Origin: Pseudomonadota bacterium | Lineage (GTDB): Bacteria; Pseudomonadota; Alphaproteobacteria; Micropepsales; Micropepsaceae | Assembly: GCA_021804785.1 (NCBI GenBank) | Contig: JAJZGY010000001.1 | Coordinates: forward strand, 62,001-126,000 | Reading direction: 5' to 3' | DNA: 64,000 nt | In this document: one piece after another, positions 10,302 through 21,349 of the stretch | Layout of the letters: each line of letters opens with the position of its first letter | Position numbering within the stretch: position 1 is the first letter of the stretch | The notes under the pieces: model-generated | Seen by the model: the letters and a program-made list of their open reading frames with translations, nothing else | Told to the model about the DNA's origin: nothing | The model's database searches: none | Translations under genes and position numbers: made by a program

Positions 10302-12449
10302 ATGAGTACCAATGACGTGAAGCTGCCTCACGAATGGGCGGCGCTGGCGTGCAAAGAGTTGAAGACCGACAAGGTCGATAGCCTCAACTGGACGACGCCC
10401 GAGGGATTCGTCGTCAAGCCGCTTTACACCGCCGCTGATCTCGAAGGTCTGAACGCCGACACCCTGCCAGGAATGGCGCCCTTCACCCGCGGCGTCCGTG
10501 CCACCATGTATTCTGGCCGTCCGTGGACCATCCGCCAGTACGCGGGTTTCTCCACCGCCGAAGAAAGCAACGCATTTTACCGAGCTAATCTGGCAGCCGG
10601 ACAGATGGGACTGTCGGTGGCTTTCGACCTGGCCACCCATCGCGGCTACGACAGTGACCATCCACGAGTTGCCGGAGATGTGGGTAAGGCCGGTGTCGCC
10701 ATCGACTCCGTCGAAGACATGAAAGTTCTGTTCAGGGGGATACCTCTCGACAAAATGAGCGTGTCGATGACCATGAACGGGGCAGTTATACCAATCATGG
10801 CCAATTTCATCGTCGCGGCAGAAGAGCAGGGGGTCAGTGCGGAGAAACTATCCGGTACCATTCAAAACGACATTCTTAAAGAATTTATGGTGCGAAATAC
10901 CTACATTTACCCGCCCGCACCGTCTATGCGAATCATTGCCGATATCATTGAATTTACGGCAAAGAAGATGCCCAAATTCAATTCGATCTCGATTTCCGGC
11001 TATCACATGCACGAAGCCGGAGCGACCGCTGTACAGGAACTCGCGTACACCTTAGCGGATGGCATGGAGTATGTACGTGCTGCGATGAAAAAAGGTCTAG
11101 CGGTGGATGATTTTGCACCACGGCTATCCTTTTTCTTCGGCATCGGCATGAATTTCTTTATGGAAATTGCCAAGTTGCGTGCAGCCCGCACGTTGTGGGC
11201 GCAAATCATGAGTGATTTCGGAACACATGCGCCCAACTCTCTGATGCTCCGCACGCATTGCCAGACTAGCGGTGTCTCACTGACCGAGCAGGACCCCTAT
11301 AATAATATTGTACGCACCGCGTTCGAAGCCCTTTCAGCAGTGCTCGGTGGCACTCAATCCCTGCATACCAATTCCTTTGATGAAGCGATCGCTCTGCCTA
11401 CGGATTTTTCCGCCCGCATCGCGCGCAACACCCAACTGATCCTCCAGCACGAGAGCCAGGTGACACGCGTTATTGATCCCTTGGCAGGGTCTTATTATCT
11501 CGAGTCGCTTACCGCATCGCTTGCCAGAGAGGCACGCGGAATCATCGATGAGGTTGAAGCGATGGGGGGAATGACCCGCGCTGTCGAAGCCGGCATTCCA
11601 AAACTACGGATCGAGGAAGCTGCGGCCAAACGTCAAGCGCGCGTTGACCGCGGTGAAGACGTTATCGTCGGCGTTAATCGGTTCAAGCTAAAAGATGAGC
11701 CACCCGTAGACGTGCGCGATATCGACAATGCGGCAGTTCGCGAGGCGCAGATTGGCCGCCTCAAGAAGATCCGTGGCGAACGGGATCAAAGCCAGTGTGA
11801 TGCAGCGCTTGCGGCGCTCAGCAATGGTGCCAGCGGCGACGCCAACCTACTGGCGTTGGCAGTGGAGGCGGCACGGGCCCGTGCCACAGTGGGAGAGATC
11901 TCTGCTGCGATGGAAAAAGTTTTTGGCCGTCATCGTGCGGAAATTCGATCCATAGCTGGTGTCTATGGCAAGGCCTATGAAGGCGATGCTGATTTCACCT
12001 CTGTTCAACGCGAAGTCGAACGGTTCGAGGCCGATGCTGGACGGCGCCCGCGCATTCTTGTTGCCAAGATGGGCCAGGATGGCCATGACCGCGGTGCCAA
12101 AGTTATTGCAACCGCATTCGCCGATTTAGGCTTTGACGTCGACATTGGCCCCTTGTTTCAAACCCCGGAGGAGGTCGCTAAGGACGCCATAGAGGCTGAC
12201 GTACACGTCGTCGGCATCTCAAGTCAGGCTGCGGGCCACAAGACGCTGGTACCGCAGCTGATTGATGCCCTCGAGCGCCAAGGTGGTGACGATATCCTAG
12301 TGATCGTGGGCGGCGTGATACCACCACAGGATTATGCATTTCTGCAGCAGATAGGCGTAGCAGCGATTTTTGGACCAGGTACCAATATTGTCGAAGCAGC
12401 AGACAAGGTTTTGCGCCTCATACGTAGCCGCGCTAAAATCGCAGCTTGA
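10302..12449 (+). CDS. scpA: methylmalonyl-CoA mutase (catalytic plus B12-binding domains on one chain)
   Basis: [40 protein letters not shown]12-binding [36 protein letters not shown]. Confidence 0.97.
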   Translation: MSTNDVKLPHEWAALACKELKTDKVDSLNWTTPEGFVVKPLYTAADLEGLNADTLPGMAPFTRGVRATMYSGRPWTIRQYAGFSTAEESNAFYRANLAAGQMGLSVAFDLATHRGYDSDHPRVAGDVGKAGVAIDSVEDMKVLFRGIPLDKMSVSMTMNGAVIPIMANFIVAAEEQGVSAEKLSGTIQNDILKEFMVRNTYIYPPAPSMRIIADIIEFTAKKMPKFNSISISGYHMHEAGATAVQELAYTLADGMEYVRAAMKKGLAVDDFAPRLSFFFGIGMNFFMEIAKLRAARTLWAQIMSDFGTHAPNSLMLRTHCQTSGVSLTEQDPYNNIVRTAFEALSAVLGGTQSLHTNSFDEAIALPTDFSARIARNTQLILQHESQVTRVIDPLAGSYYLESLTASLAREARGIIDEVEAMGGMTRAVEAGIPKLRIEEAAAKRQARVDRGEDVIVGVNRFKLKDEPPVDVRDIDNAAVREAQIGRLKKIRGERDQSQCDAALAALSNGASGDANLLALAVEAARARATVGEISAAMEKVFGRHRAEIRSIAGVYGKAYEGDADFTSVQREVERFEADAGRRPRILVAKMGQDGHDRGAKVIATAFADLGFDVDIGPLFQTPEEVAKDAIEADVHVVGISSQAAGHKTLVPQLIDALERQGGDDILVIVGGVIPPQDYAFLQQIGVAAIFGPGTNIVEAADKVLRLIRSRAKIAA

Positions 12450-12459
12450 TTATGAGCCT

Positions 12460-12930
12460 CTAAGGCGGCTCACCTGGGTGCATCCGGTCAGCATCAATCT
12501 CACGCGCCCGGGCTTCGAAGGCATCGCTCATGCGTGTCAGAACATGGGTGAATGCCTGACCAGCGATCACGCCAAGCAGGCGGTTCTTGAATTCAAACTC
12601 GATGGCAAAGTTTACCTGACAACGCTCACCATCCGGTACAAACGCCCAGTCGTTACGCAGATAACGGAAAACGCCCTCGGTTTGTGAAACAACAATAGTC
12701 CTGGCGACTGGATCGAGCACAATCCGGCTCGTGTAGCGTTCACGAAATGCTTTAAACCCGACGATCATCTCGGCCCTGATGATCTCACGCGGATCCTCGT
12801 ATTGGCGTGAAAGAACGCGCAGGCCGATGCACCAAGGCAGAAATTGCGGATATCGCTCGACATCCGCAACGACCGCATACATGAGGTCGGCTGAGTATGG
12901 AACGGTTCGCGTTTCGTTGTGTGCAGTCAC
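12460..12930 (-). CDS. COQ10/RatA-like SRPBCC (START) family ubiquinone-binding protein
   Basis: TRTVPYSADLMYAVVADVERYPQFLPWCIGLRVL. A GTG at 12930 gives a start that does not overlap lipA. Confidence 0.9.
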   Translation of the reverse strand: MTAHNETRTVPYSADLMYAVVADVERYPQFLPWCIGLRVLSRQYEDPREIIRAEMIVGFKAFRERYTSRIVLDPVARTIVVSQTEGVFRYLRNDWAFVPDGERCQVNFAIEFEFKNRLLGVIAGQAFTHVLTRMSDAFEARAREIDADRMHPGEPP

Positions 12931-12940
12931 GTGCAGGCTA

Positions 12941-13900
12941 TCAGTTCTGACGCGCGGCCTGGGCGGCTCGCAAGCGCGCAAAGTCCGCATCTGCATGGTA
13001 CGAAGATCGCGTCAGCGGGCTTGCAGAAACCATCAGAAATCCCTTGGCACGTGCGATAGCTTCTAACCCCTGAAATTCTTCCGGTGTCCAGTAGCGTTCA
13101 AGCGATGCATGGCGCCTGGTTGGCTGCAGGTATTGGCCGATCGTCAAGAAGTCGACACCCGCGGTACGCAGATCGTCCATGACCTGCATGATCTCATCAC
13201 GGCTCTCACCTAGCCCAACCATAAGTCCTGATTTGGTGAACACCTTGGGGGTGAGTTCCTTGGCTCGTTCCAGAAGGCGAAGGCTTGCAAAATAGCGCGC
13301 CCCGGGACGCACCTTGAGATACAATCGGGGCACGGTTTCCAGATTGTGGTTAAAGACATCCGGGGGCGTTTGCATAAGGCGCTCGATGGCCCCCATCTTC
13401 CGCAAAAAGTCCGGGGTCAATACCTCGATGGTGGTCCCTGGACTAGCCTCGCGGATTGCCAGAATCGTAGCGGAAAAGTGTCCCGCTCCGCCGTCAGCCA
13501 GATCATCTCGGTCCACAGACGTGACCACCACGTGTTTCAGCCCAAGCTCCGCCACTGCTTTGGCAACGTTTGCTGGTTCCAGGGCATCAAGTGCCTGAGG
13601 CAGCCCGGTCTTTACGTTGCAGAAGGCACAGGCCCGGGTACAGGTGTCCCCCATGATCATCATCGTGGCGTGATGCTGGCTCCAGCACTCACCGATATTG
13701 GGGCATCCTGCCTCCTCGCATACCGTGTGAAGGTTGTTGGTGCGCACAATTGCCTTGGTTTCACCGTAGACGGGGCTACCAGGCGCCTTTACGCGGATCC
13801 AGTCGGGTTTGCGCAACACCGCGCTTTCGGGCCGGTGAGCCTTTTCCGGGTGACGGAGGGTGCGCCGCTCGGCGGCGGCCTGATCGAATACGGTAGTCAT
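12941..13900 (-). CDS. lipA: lipoyl synthase
   Basis: [13 protein letters not shown] radical-SAM cluster, [37 protein letters not shown]. Confidence 0.98.
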   Translation of the reverse strand: MTTVFDQAAAERRTLRHPEKAHRPESAVLRKPDWIRVKAPGSPVYGETKAIVRTNNLHTVCEEAGCPNIGECWSQHHATMMIMGDTCTRACAFCNVKTGLPQALDALEPANVAKAVAELGLKHVVVTSVDRDDLADGGAGHFSATILAIREASPGTTIEVLTPDFLRKMGAIERLMQTPPDVFNHNLETVPRLYLKVRPGARYFASLRLLERAKELTPKVFTKSGLMVGLGESRDEIMQVMDDLRTAGVDFLTIGQYLQPTRRHASLERYWTPEEFQGLEAIARAKGFLMVSASPLTRSSYHADADFARLRAAQAARQN

Positions 13901-14002
13901 GACCCTACATAGAGCGACGGAACAAGAAAATCACCTGCCTGTCAGACCTAACAGGGCATTTTGTCCGGCCAGGGGCTAGGCTAACCTGTCGCAGAGTCGG
14001 CC

Positions 14003-15622
14003 GTGGGATATGCCAAAGGAGCAACCTTGACTGTCGCCAGTGTCGCTGCAGCCTCCGGCGAGGAGGCATTCGGGTTTGACCGCAACCGGGTCGAAAGGCC
14101 GGTTTTTCATGCCCTTATGGAGGCGCGAGCGAGGTTCGGCGGGCAGCGGCCGATCCTCGTGGACGGCGATGAACGAGTACTCGTCTACGACGAAGTCGTG
14201 CGGGCGGCCTTGGCTCTTGGTCACGCATTGCGCCGAGGTAGCCTCCCGGGTGAGGCGGTAGGGGTCATGCTTCCCACCAGTGCCGCATCCATAATCGCCT
14301 TTTTCGCTCTTTCAGCCTATGGCCGCGTACCCGCTATGCTGAATTTTACGGCGGGGATTAACGGCGTAATTTCGGCGACGCGAATTGCCAAGGTGCGACG
14401 TGTGATCACCGCGCGTCGCTTCATTGAATTGGGAAAGCTCGACGATTTCATCCCCGCACTCAGTAAAGAGGTTGAAGTTGTTTATCTTGAGGATGTCCGC
14501 GAACAACTGAACCTTGCCAACAAGGGTGCAGCGGCAATTGGCCAATTTGCCCCTGCGCTGATCGCAGCGCGCCCGGACCACGACAAACCTGCGGTTCTGC
14601 TCTTTACCTCAGGAACAGAGGGAGAGCCTAAAGGTGTTGCACTCAGTCATCGCAATCTATTGAGCAATGTTGAACAAGTCCGGCTTCATATTGCTCTCTA
14701 TGAGAACGACATTTTGTTCAATCCTCTGCCGACATTCCATTGCTTTGGGCTCACGGTCGGAGCCCTGATGCCAATGATGTTGGGTATCAAGGTTGTGTGT
14801 CATCCCACACCGCTGCAACCCAAGGAGATTGTTCGGCGCGTTCGAGCCTGTGGAGCAACCATTTTGCTTTCAACAGATACTTTTATTTCACAATATGGCC
14901 GCGCAGGTGAAGCGGGGGATCTTAATTCATTGCGTCTGGCCGTTTGCGGGGCCGAACGACTACGCGATGAAACGCGCGCATTGTTGCGCAAGAAATACGC
15001 TATTGAGCTACTTGAGGGCTACGGGGTTACAGAGGCTTCACCGGTTATTGCCGCCAATCAACCGGGCGCTAACCGCTCTGGTACCGTGGGCCGCCTTATG
15101 CATGGAATGCAATACCGTCTTGAGCCGGTCGAAGGTATTCCTAACGCGGGGCGGCTCTTTGTACGTGGCCCCAATGTCATGCTTGGCTACATATCTGGAC
15201 AAAACCCTGGTGTCATCATGCCACCCAAAGATGGCTGGCACGATACGGGAGACGTCGTCAGTATTGACGAAGAGGGATTTATTGCCATTCGTGGAAGGCT
15301 CAAGCGCTTCGCGAAGGTCGGTGGTGAGGTCGTATCCCTCGCTGCAGTCGAAAGCTGTGCCTATGCGCTATGGCCTGATCATAACCATGCGGCGATCGCC
15401 ATAGCAGATGCCCGCAAAGGTGAACAAATCATTCTGGTGACCACAAATCCTCAGGCTGAACGTTCGGATCTGCTTGGATGGGCCCACAATCATGGGGTGC
15501 CTGAGCTCAGTGTCCCGAGACGTGTGGTTGTCACGGATGAGATTCCCGTGCTCGGTACTGGCAAGACAGACTACAGCAAAGTGCAAAAGTTCGTTGCCGC
15601 GCTTCCAGCCCCATGCGGTTGA
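14003..15622 (+). CDS. AMP-dependent acyl-CoA/acyl-ACP synthetase (Aas C-terminal-like)
   Basis: LLFTSGTEGEPKGVALSHRNLLSN, EGYGVTEASPVIAANQP, GWHDTGDVVSIDEEGFIAIRGRLKRFAKVGGE. Confidence 0.93.
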   Translation: MGYAKGATLTVASVAAASGEEAFGFDRNRVERPVFHALMEARARFGGQRPILVDGDERVLVYDEVVRAALALGHALRRGSLPGEAVGVMLPTSAASIIAFFALSAYGRVPAMLNFTAGINGVISATRIAKVRRVITARRFIELGKLDDFIPALSKEVEVVYLEDVREQLNLANKGAAAIGQFAPALIAARPDHDKPAVLLFTSGTEGEPKGVALSHRNLLSNVEQVRLHIALYENDILFNPLPTFHCFGLTVGALMPMMLGIKVVCHPTPLQPKEIVRRVRACGATILLSTDTFISQYGRAGEAGDLNSLRLAVCGAERLRDETRALLRKKYAIELLEGYGVTEASPVIAANQPGANRSGTVGRLMHGMQYRLEPVEGIPNAGRLFVRGPNVMLGYISGQNPGVIMPPKDGWHDTGDVVSIDEEGFIAIRGRLKRFAKVGGEVVSLAAVESCAYALWPDHNHAAIAIADARKGEQIILVTTNPQAERSDLLGWAHNHGVPELSVPRRVVVTDEIPVLGTGKTDYSKVQKFVAALPAPCG

Positions 15623-15928
15623 GCATTGGGGAGCTTCCATCGACCGGCGAATCACAAGACATCCGAGCTGCACACATTATCTGATGCGATCAAGTCATTA
15701 TCGCTAAACCGTGCGCCCATGCTTCCACTTCAGAATAATGTAATCATAGAAAACATCGAAATCCGGATGGCGACCGGTGTGGCCACCGGGGTGATTAACC
15801 TGACAGGGAACATTTCGGTCTATGACTCCTGCAGAAATCATTTCGCCATGCAGCACGAATAGCCTAGCCTGAATCGAACGTCATATTCCGCCGGCACGCC
15901 GCACACTTCTAACAAACCAGGAACATCG

Positions 15929-17146
15929 ATGCTGTATGCAACCTATCAAAGCTCCAACGATCTGCTCACCCCTTGGCGCAGGGCCGCCGAACTTCTCGAG
16001 CATAGTATTCGGGGGTCTGCACCGTTTTGGTGGATGGAGCACGGGCTGCGGAGCGTAGGAGCAGCTGCGGAATTGCTCAGCAGATACCGGCTCCGGCATG
16101 ACCGCCCAGAGTTTGGCATCAGCCAGATTGCGGCTGGCGGGCGCACTCTGCGGGTAGAGGAAGAAGTGGTTCAGTCAGGTGACTTTTCCCAATTGCTGCA
16201 TTTTCATAAGGAGACAGACGCAGCCCAACCACGCGTATTACTGATTGCGCCCTGGGCGGGTCATTTTTCTACTTTGCTGCGGGACACTGCGACAACGCTG
16301 CTTGCGGATCATGATGTGTACCTCACGGATTGGCGAAATGCTCGCGATGTTCCGCGCTCGGCTGGATCCTTCGGCCTTGATGACTACATCGCCCAGCTGA
16401 TCACCTACCTCGCATATTTGGGCCCGGACACACATGTGGTTGCGGTATGCCAACCCTGTCCTGCAGCTCTGGCGGCGGTCGCGGCGATGGCTGCCGCAGA
16501 TCATCCTGGCCAGCCGCGCAGCATGACCCTGATGGCGGGACCAATCGATACACGTGTTAATCCAACCGTAGTCAACGAACTCGCGACATCCCACCCGATC
16601 TCTTGGTTTGAGCGTAATCTGATTTCAACTGTGCCATATCGCTATCCCGGTGCAACAAGGCGGGTTTATCCTGGTTTCATGCAGGTCGGGGCATTTATGT
16701 CGATGAATCCGCTGCGTCACTGGCAAGCCCATATGGACCTCTTCGCGCAGGCATCCCGAGGTAATGCCGGGAGTGCCAAGTCGATACGGGAATTTTACGA
16801 CGAATATTTATCGGTTCTTGATTTGCCAGCGGAATTTTATCTGGAAACCGTGGAGCGTGTGTTTCAGGATTTCCAGCTGCCGCGAGGGCATTTCATCTGG
16901 AAAGGTGATCGAATTGAACCGGCCGCAATTAGAAACACGGCACTACTCACCGTTGAGGGCGGACGTGACGATATCTGTGGTGTAGGACAGACCAGCGCTG
17001 CACACGCACTGTGCACGTCAGTGCCAGCCACACGCAAGCAACACTATTTTCAGCCAGAGGCTGGTCATTACGGCGTATTTTCGGGTCGCCGCTGGCAGCA
17101 AGACATATACCCGACGATTAGGCACTTCATCGCCCGCAACGCATAA
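15929..17146 (+). CDS. intracellular polyhydroxyalkanoate depolymerase (PhaZ-like)
   Basis: MLYATYQSSNDLLTPWR, HVVAVCQPCPAALAAVA lipase-like box with Cys, QHYFQPEAGHYGVFSGRRW. Confidence 0.93.
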   Translation: MLYATYQSSNDLLTPWRRAAELLEHSIRGSAPFWWMEHGLRSVGAAAELLSRYRLRHDRPEFGISQIAAGGRTLRVEEEVVQSGDFSQLLHFHKETDAAQPRVLLIAPWAGHFSTLLRDTATTLLADHDVYLTDWRNARDVPRSAGSFGLDDYIAQLITYLAYLGPDTHVVAVCQPCPAALAAVAAMAAADHPGQPRSMTLMAGPIDTRVNPTVVNELATSHPISWFERNLISTVPYRYPGATRRVYPGFMQVGAFMSMNPLRHWQAHMDLFAQASRGNAGSAKSIREFYDEYLSVLDLPAEFYLETVERVFQDFQLPRGHFIWKGDRIEPAAIRNTALLTVEGGRDDICGVGQTSAAHALCTSVPATRKQHYFQPEAGHYGVFSGRRWQQDIYPTIRHFIARNA

Positions 17147-17149
17147 TTT

Positions 17150-18133
17150 TCAAGAATGCTGAAATGCTTCGACCAGATTACGTGCCGCGGCATGAGGCAG
17201 CACCCGGCTGGCGAGGACGTCCTCTTCGATACGCCTTGCTGCCTCGGCACTGCGCGGATCATGGAGGATCTTTTCAGTGAGAGCACTCCGGACCTCACTC
17301 CAAAACCAGCCGCGGGCCTGCTCCTGGCGTAACTGCTGCAGGTGGCCTTCTCGCGATAGCCTGCTGTGAAGGGCTTCAATCGCTGTCCATGTTTCCCCGA
17401 TAGCGACACCTTCATGGGATGAAATCGCCAGTACGTCGGGCGCGATTGATGGATATTTAGGACGCATCAGGTGCAAAGCCATGCGGTAATCCGCGACAGC
17501 TCTGCGGGCCGCCGGCGCAAGATCGCCATCGGCTTTGGTTACGAGCACCAGATCAGCTAATTCCATCGCCCCCCGCTTGATACCTTGGAGTTCGTCTCCT
17601 CCTCCAGGGTTCGCCAGCAAAACAAAAACATCCACCATTTCAGATACGGCGGTTTCGGACTGTCCGACTCCAACCGTCTCAATTATGACCACATCGAAGC
17701 CCGCCGCTTCCGTGAGCAGCATCGCCTCGCGTGTACGGCGAGCAACGCCACCCAGCGTTGTACCCGCCGGGGAGGCACGGATGAAGGCGTCGGGATCCCG
17801 CGACAGGTTTGCCATTCTTGTCTTGTCGCCAAGGATGGAACCTCCGGAGCGCTGCGACGAAGGGTCGATCGCCAGCACAGCAACCTTATGTCCCAAACCG
17901 GTCAAGTGCTTACCAAATACCTCGATGAAACTTGACTTGCCTGCACCAGGGGCTCCCGAAATACCGAGGCGGCAGGCGTTCCCGGTCCGTGGTAGCAATC
18001 CGGTCAGCAAGTTCTCGGCATCGCTCGCATCGCCCGGGCGCCTCGATTCGACGAGCGTAATGGCCCGTGCCAGCGCCCTGCGGTCACCGGAACGAATTTG
18101 TAACGCCAGGTCGTGAAGGCCTCTATCGGTCAC
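17150..18133 (-). CDS. meaB: methylmalonyl-CoA mutase-associated GTPase MeaB
   Basis: LGISGAPGAGKSSFIEVFG, AVLAIDPSSQRSGGSILGDKTRM, IETVGVGQSE, LVTKADG. Confidence 0.96.
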   Translation of the reverse strand: MTDRGLHDLALQIRSGDRRALARAITLVESRRPGDASDAENLLTGLLPRTGNACRLGISGAPGAGKSSFIEVFGKHLTGLGHKVAVLAIDPSSQRSGGSILGDKTRMANLSRDPDAFIRASPAGTTLGGVARRTREAMLLTEAAGFDVVIIETVGVGQSETAVSEMVDVFVLLANPGGGDELQGIKRGAMELADLVLVTKADGDLAPAARRAVADYRMALHLMRPKYPSIAPDVLAISSHEGVAIGETWTAIEALHSRLSREGHLQQLRQEQARGWFWSEVRSALTEKILHDPRSAEAARRIEEDVLASRVLPHAAARNLVEAFQHS

Positions 18134-18210
18134 GCTAGAACCACAATCCCTTGCCTAAGATTTTTCCCGGGCCCCAGTGTGGCCAATCGAAAGCTTGAAC
18201 GGAAGCGCAA

Positions 18211-19062
18211 ATGCGGCAAATTCTGTGGGCGGTCGCGACACTGCTGGCTATAGTCTCTTCAGTCTCGGCGGGTGCAGCAAGGTCCAAAACCCAGCTGCTG
18301 CCTAACACCACTAGCCGGGTCGACATCAGCTATGAACTGCGCTTCTGGTTCATGCCATTTGGACATACCAATTATCACGTTACCTACGAGAACCGAGCCT
18401 ACCAAGCTACATCCCAGTTTAACACCAGCGGGCTTGTTAGCGTGTTCTGGCAGGCCCAGATCAATGCTGGTGTCAGCGGCTGGCTTAGCGGCCATAAACT
18501 TTTACCCTTTATTTATGAGTCCTTCTCACGTCGTTCGTCGGGAAAAATTCAGCAGGTCAAACTTTCCTTTCAACAGCATGGTCCTCCGCTATTGTTAGCT
18601 AATCCGCCTTACAACACTAAGCGGTATCCAGTTTCAGCAAAGGAGCAGGAAGCGGGAATTGATCCGATGAGTGCAATTAGCTTTGTCCTGACTGGTGCAT
18701 CGGCCACGTCTGAGCAACCGTGCGGGAAAATTGTGCATGTGTTTGACGGACGCAGAAGGTACGACATCGTATTCACCTACCTTCATGACGAAAAATCTAA
18801 CCACGACCGATTTCCGGGGGCGGGCCCGGTGCATATCTGCGCTCTGCATTATTTCCAGATCGCCGGGTTCAAACCTAATCTGCTACGTGGCAAAAATCAC
18901 TGGCCCCCCATCTATGCACGTGTTGCTGACATTGCGAGACCAACTGCGCCACTGGGAAACTATGTCATCCCTCTGCAAATATGGGCAGACACGGAATGGG
19001 GTGAGGTAAGCGCGCACCTCACAAATCTACGTATTGATGGCCGGACCATGTTGAAACACTAG
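18211..19062 (+). CDS. DUF3108-type exported protein
   Basis: N-terminal signal-like segment; YELRFWFMPFGHTNYHVTYENRAYQATSQFNTSGLVSVFW pattern. Confidence 0.7.
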   Translation: MRQILWAVATLLAIVSSVSAGAARSKTQLLPNTTSRVDISYELRFWFMPFGHTNYHVTYENRAYQATSQFNTSGLVSVFWQAQINAGVSGWLSGHKLLPFIYESFSRRSSGKIQQVKLSFQQHGPPLLLANPPYNTKRYPVSAKEQEAGIDPMSAISFVLTGASATSEQPCGKIVHVFDGRRRYDIVFTYLHDEKSNHDRFPGAGPVHICALHYFQIAGFKPNLLRGKNHWPPIYARVADIARPTAPLGNYVIPLQIWADTEWGEVSAHLTNLRIDGRTMLKH

Positions 19063-19547
19063 AGCATCGTAAGCAAAAGTTGCAGCGCGGCTTCCATCGT
19101 CTTTATTCTCACTTGGCCGCGACCGATGTCGCCAAATCGGTGAGCTTCATGTCGTATCGATCGGTTCTCGCGGGCAACCGCAATGTGAACAAGGCCTATG
19201 GGCTTGAGCGGCGTCCCCCCGGAGGGTCCTGCAATGCCAGTAACGGCGACAGCCAGGTGAGCGTTAGAATTTGATAACGCGCCTTCCGCCATCAAACGGG
19301 CCACCGGCTCCGAAACCGCGCCCATGTCCGCAATGATGTCTCCTGGCACACCAAGCAGATCTTTCTTCGCACGATTGGAGTACGCGATGAAACCTCGATC
19401 GATAACATCAGATGAGCCTGGGATTTCGGTCAGTAATCCACCTATCAGTCCGCCCGTACAGCTCTCGGCAGTAGCAATACGTACGCCTTGGTCACGGGCC
19501 TCAGCCAGTACCCGCTCGGCTAACCGCAGCTGGGATGAAGTAAACAT
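19059..19547 (-). CDS. CinA/PncC-type nicotinamide-nucleotide amidohydrolase
   Basis: IATAESCTGGLIGGLLTEIPGSSDVIDRGFIAYSNRAK; VAVTGIAGPSGGTPLKPIGLVHIA. Confidence 0.95.
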   Translation of the reverse strand: MFTSSQLRLAERVLAEARDQGVRIATAESCTGGLIGGLLTEIPGSSDVIDRGFIAYSNRAKKDLLGVPGDIIADMGAVSEPVARLMAEGALSNSNAHLAVAVTGIAGPSGGTPLKPIGLVHIAVARENRSIRHEAHRFGDIGRGQVRIKTMEAALQLLLTML

Positions 19548-19566
19548 GGAAAGCCTCCTTGCAGAC

Positions 19567-20019
19567 TCACACCAACCCCGTGGCATGAATCGCCGCTACT
19601 AAAATTGCGGCCATCAAGCCGGCGACCAGATCGTCCAGCATGACGCCGAGCCCACCGGGCGCACGTTCAGCCGCGCTCGCTGGCCACGGCTTCAAGATAT
19701 CAAACAGACGGAAGGCGCCGAACGCCAGAACATATCCGGGCAATGTGAGGGGGGCTGCCATGCACGCAAGCAATTGGCCTGCGACCTCATCAATGACGCA
19801 CTCAGAAGGGTCGTGCCGGCCGGTGGCTCGCACATGGATGTCACAAACCCAAATTCCCAGGACACTCACTGCAGCTACCGCTGCACCTAAGAACCCCAAA
19901 CCGCCAGCATGCATCAGCCCGAATGCCGGGACGAGGGCAAGCATACTTCCAAACGTTCCAGAGGCAAATGGGATGTAGCCGACCCCAAACACCGATGCTA
20001 TGAACGAAGCAAGTTTCAT
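19567..20019 (-). CDS. pgpA: phosphatidylglycerophosphatase A
   Basis: FASGTFGSMLAL, DPSECVIDEVAGQLLA, FDILKPWPASAAERAPGGLGVMLDDLVAGL. Confidence 0.95.
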   Translation of the reverse strand: MKLASFIASVFGVGYIPFASGTFGSMLALVPAFGLMHAGGLGFLGAAVAAVSVLGIWVCDIHVRATGRHDPSECVIDEVAGQLLACMAAPLTLPGYVLAFGAFRLFDILKPWPASAAERAPGGLGVMLDDLVAGLMAAILVAAIHATGLV

Positions 20020-21167
20020 ATTGGCATCTTCACTGTAACCAAAGATTCCGCGGCGAGCCCTTCACGGCGTCCAGTGAATCCAAGCCCTTCTGTAGTGGTA
20101 GCTTTGACTGATATCCGTCCGATACTAACACCAAGAATTTCGGCCATGCGCGTGCGCATAGCCTCCCGGTGCGGACCAATCTTGGGGCGCTCGCAAATCA
20201 GTGTTACGTCGCCATGTACGAATTGCCCGCCGGCTGCACGCAGCAAGGACATCGCATGAGCGAGAAAGCGATCTGATGATGCGTTTCGCCAGCGGTCGTC
20301 CGTTGGCGGGAAATGTTGGCCTATATCTCCAGCTCCGATTGCACCCAAGATTGCGTCAGTCAATGCGTGGAGGCCTGCATCAGCATCGGAATGGCCCTCC
20401 AAGGCATGGCTGTGGGCTATGCGGACACCGCAAAGCCAGACATGATCGCCCTCTTTAAAGCGATGAACATCAAATCCGGACCCAGTGCGAAACTCAAAGC
20501 CCCCCGCCAGAAGACGTTCGGCAATGACGAGGTCATCCTGGGTTGTGATTTTCATATTGCTCTCTTCGCCATCTACTCTCGTGATGGTCAGGCTGGCGGC
20601 TTCAGCTAAAGCCATATCGTCGGTGACGGGCACGGCTTTGAACTGACGGTGCGCGTTCAAGATTTCAGCAAAGTGGAAGCCCTGTGGTGTTTGTGCCCGC
20701 CAGACGCCGTCGCGTGGTACCAACGACCAGCTGCCGTCCGCAGCCTGCCGACGCAGCGTGTCAGCGACGGCGACCATGGGGATCGCAGCCGATGCCCCGC
20801 CTTCAAGCGCCGAAAGGATTCGCGCGATGAGTGCGTGGCTGATCAAAGGCCTGGCAGCATCGTGAATAAGGACAAAATCTGGGGACATCGCGGTCAGAGA
20901 TTCGAGCCCATAACGGACCGATTCCTGACGCGTCGCACCACCTAGGACCGGCTCTGGCAATTCCAGGCCGGCGGTAGCCGTATTGTAATTTTCCAGATGA
21001 TCTGGATTTACGACGACGTGAATGAGGCCATTGGCGATACCGGACAAGGCCTGAATCGTACGGCGCAGGACCGGCTGACCAGCCAGCAGGCGGTATTGTT
21101 TGGGCAAACCACCGCCGAAGCGTTCGCCTCTACCGGCAGAGACAATCAAAATGGCAACCGAGGACAT
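20016..21167 (-). CDS. ispDF: bifunctional IspD/IspF
   Basis: IspD SAGRGERFGGGLPKQYRLLAGQPVLRRT fused to IspF RTGSGFDVHRF...GHSDADAGLHALTDAILGA; start at MSSVAIL. Confidence 0.97.
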   Translation of the reverse strand: MSSVAILIVSAGRGERFGGGLPKQYRLLAGQPVLRRTIQALSGIANGLIHVVVNPDHLENYNTATAGLELPEPVLGGATRQESVRYGLESLTAMSPDFVLIHDAARPLISHALIARILSALEGGASAAIPMVAVADTLRRQAADGSWSLVPRDGVWRAQTPQGFHFAEILNAHRQFKAVPVTDDMALAEAASLTITRVDGEESNMKITTQDDLVIAERLLAGGFEFRTGSGFDVHRFKEGDHVWLCGVRIAHSHALEGHSDADAGLHALTDAILGAIGAGDIGQHFPPTDDRWRNASSDRFLAHAMSLLRAAGGQFVHGDVTLICERPKIGPHREAMRTRMAEILGVSIGRISVKATTTEGLGFTGRREGLAAESLVTVKMPI

Positions 21168-21349
21168 GGGACCCATCGCAGCTGGACGGGCGTTTCTAGC
21201 AGAAGCGGGGACCATGTCTGTAGCCGCCAGGTTCCAGGTAAGAGCAGTCTTCCATGAGGGTGTATTTGGCAGGAGGCCTGAGAAAGGCCCTTGCACTAGA
21301 AATTGCCTAGTTTATGATCAATTTATGAAATGCCTATTTTGTGAGCACG

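Noticed and set aside
15623-15928. Possible small gene (78-aa ORF) with CCGGTG-TGGC-CACCGG hairpin upstream of the PHA depolymerase
   Set aside because: No family recognised, short arms, most likely an ordinary intergenic/promoter region.
17535-18116. 193-aa + strand ORF
   Set aside because: Antisense to meaB; Ser/Arg/Pro-rich shadow translation.
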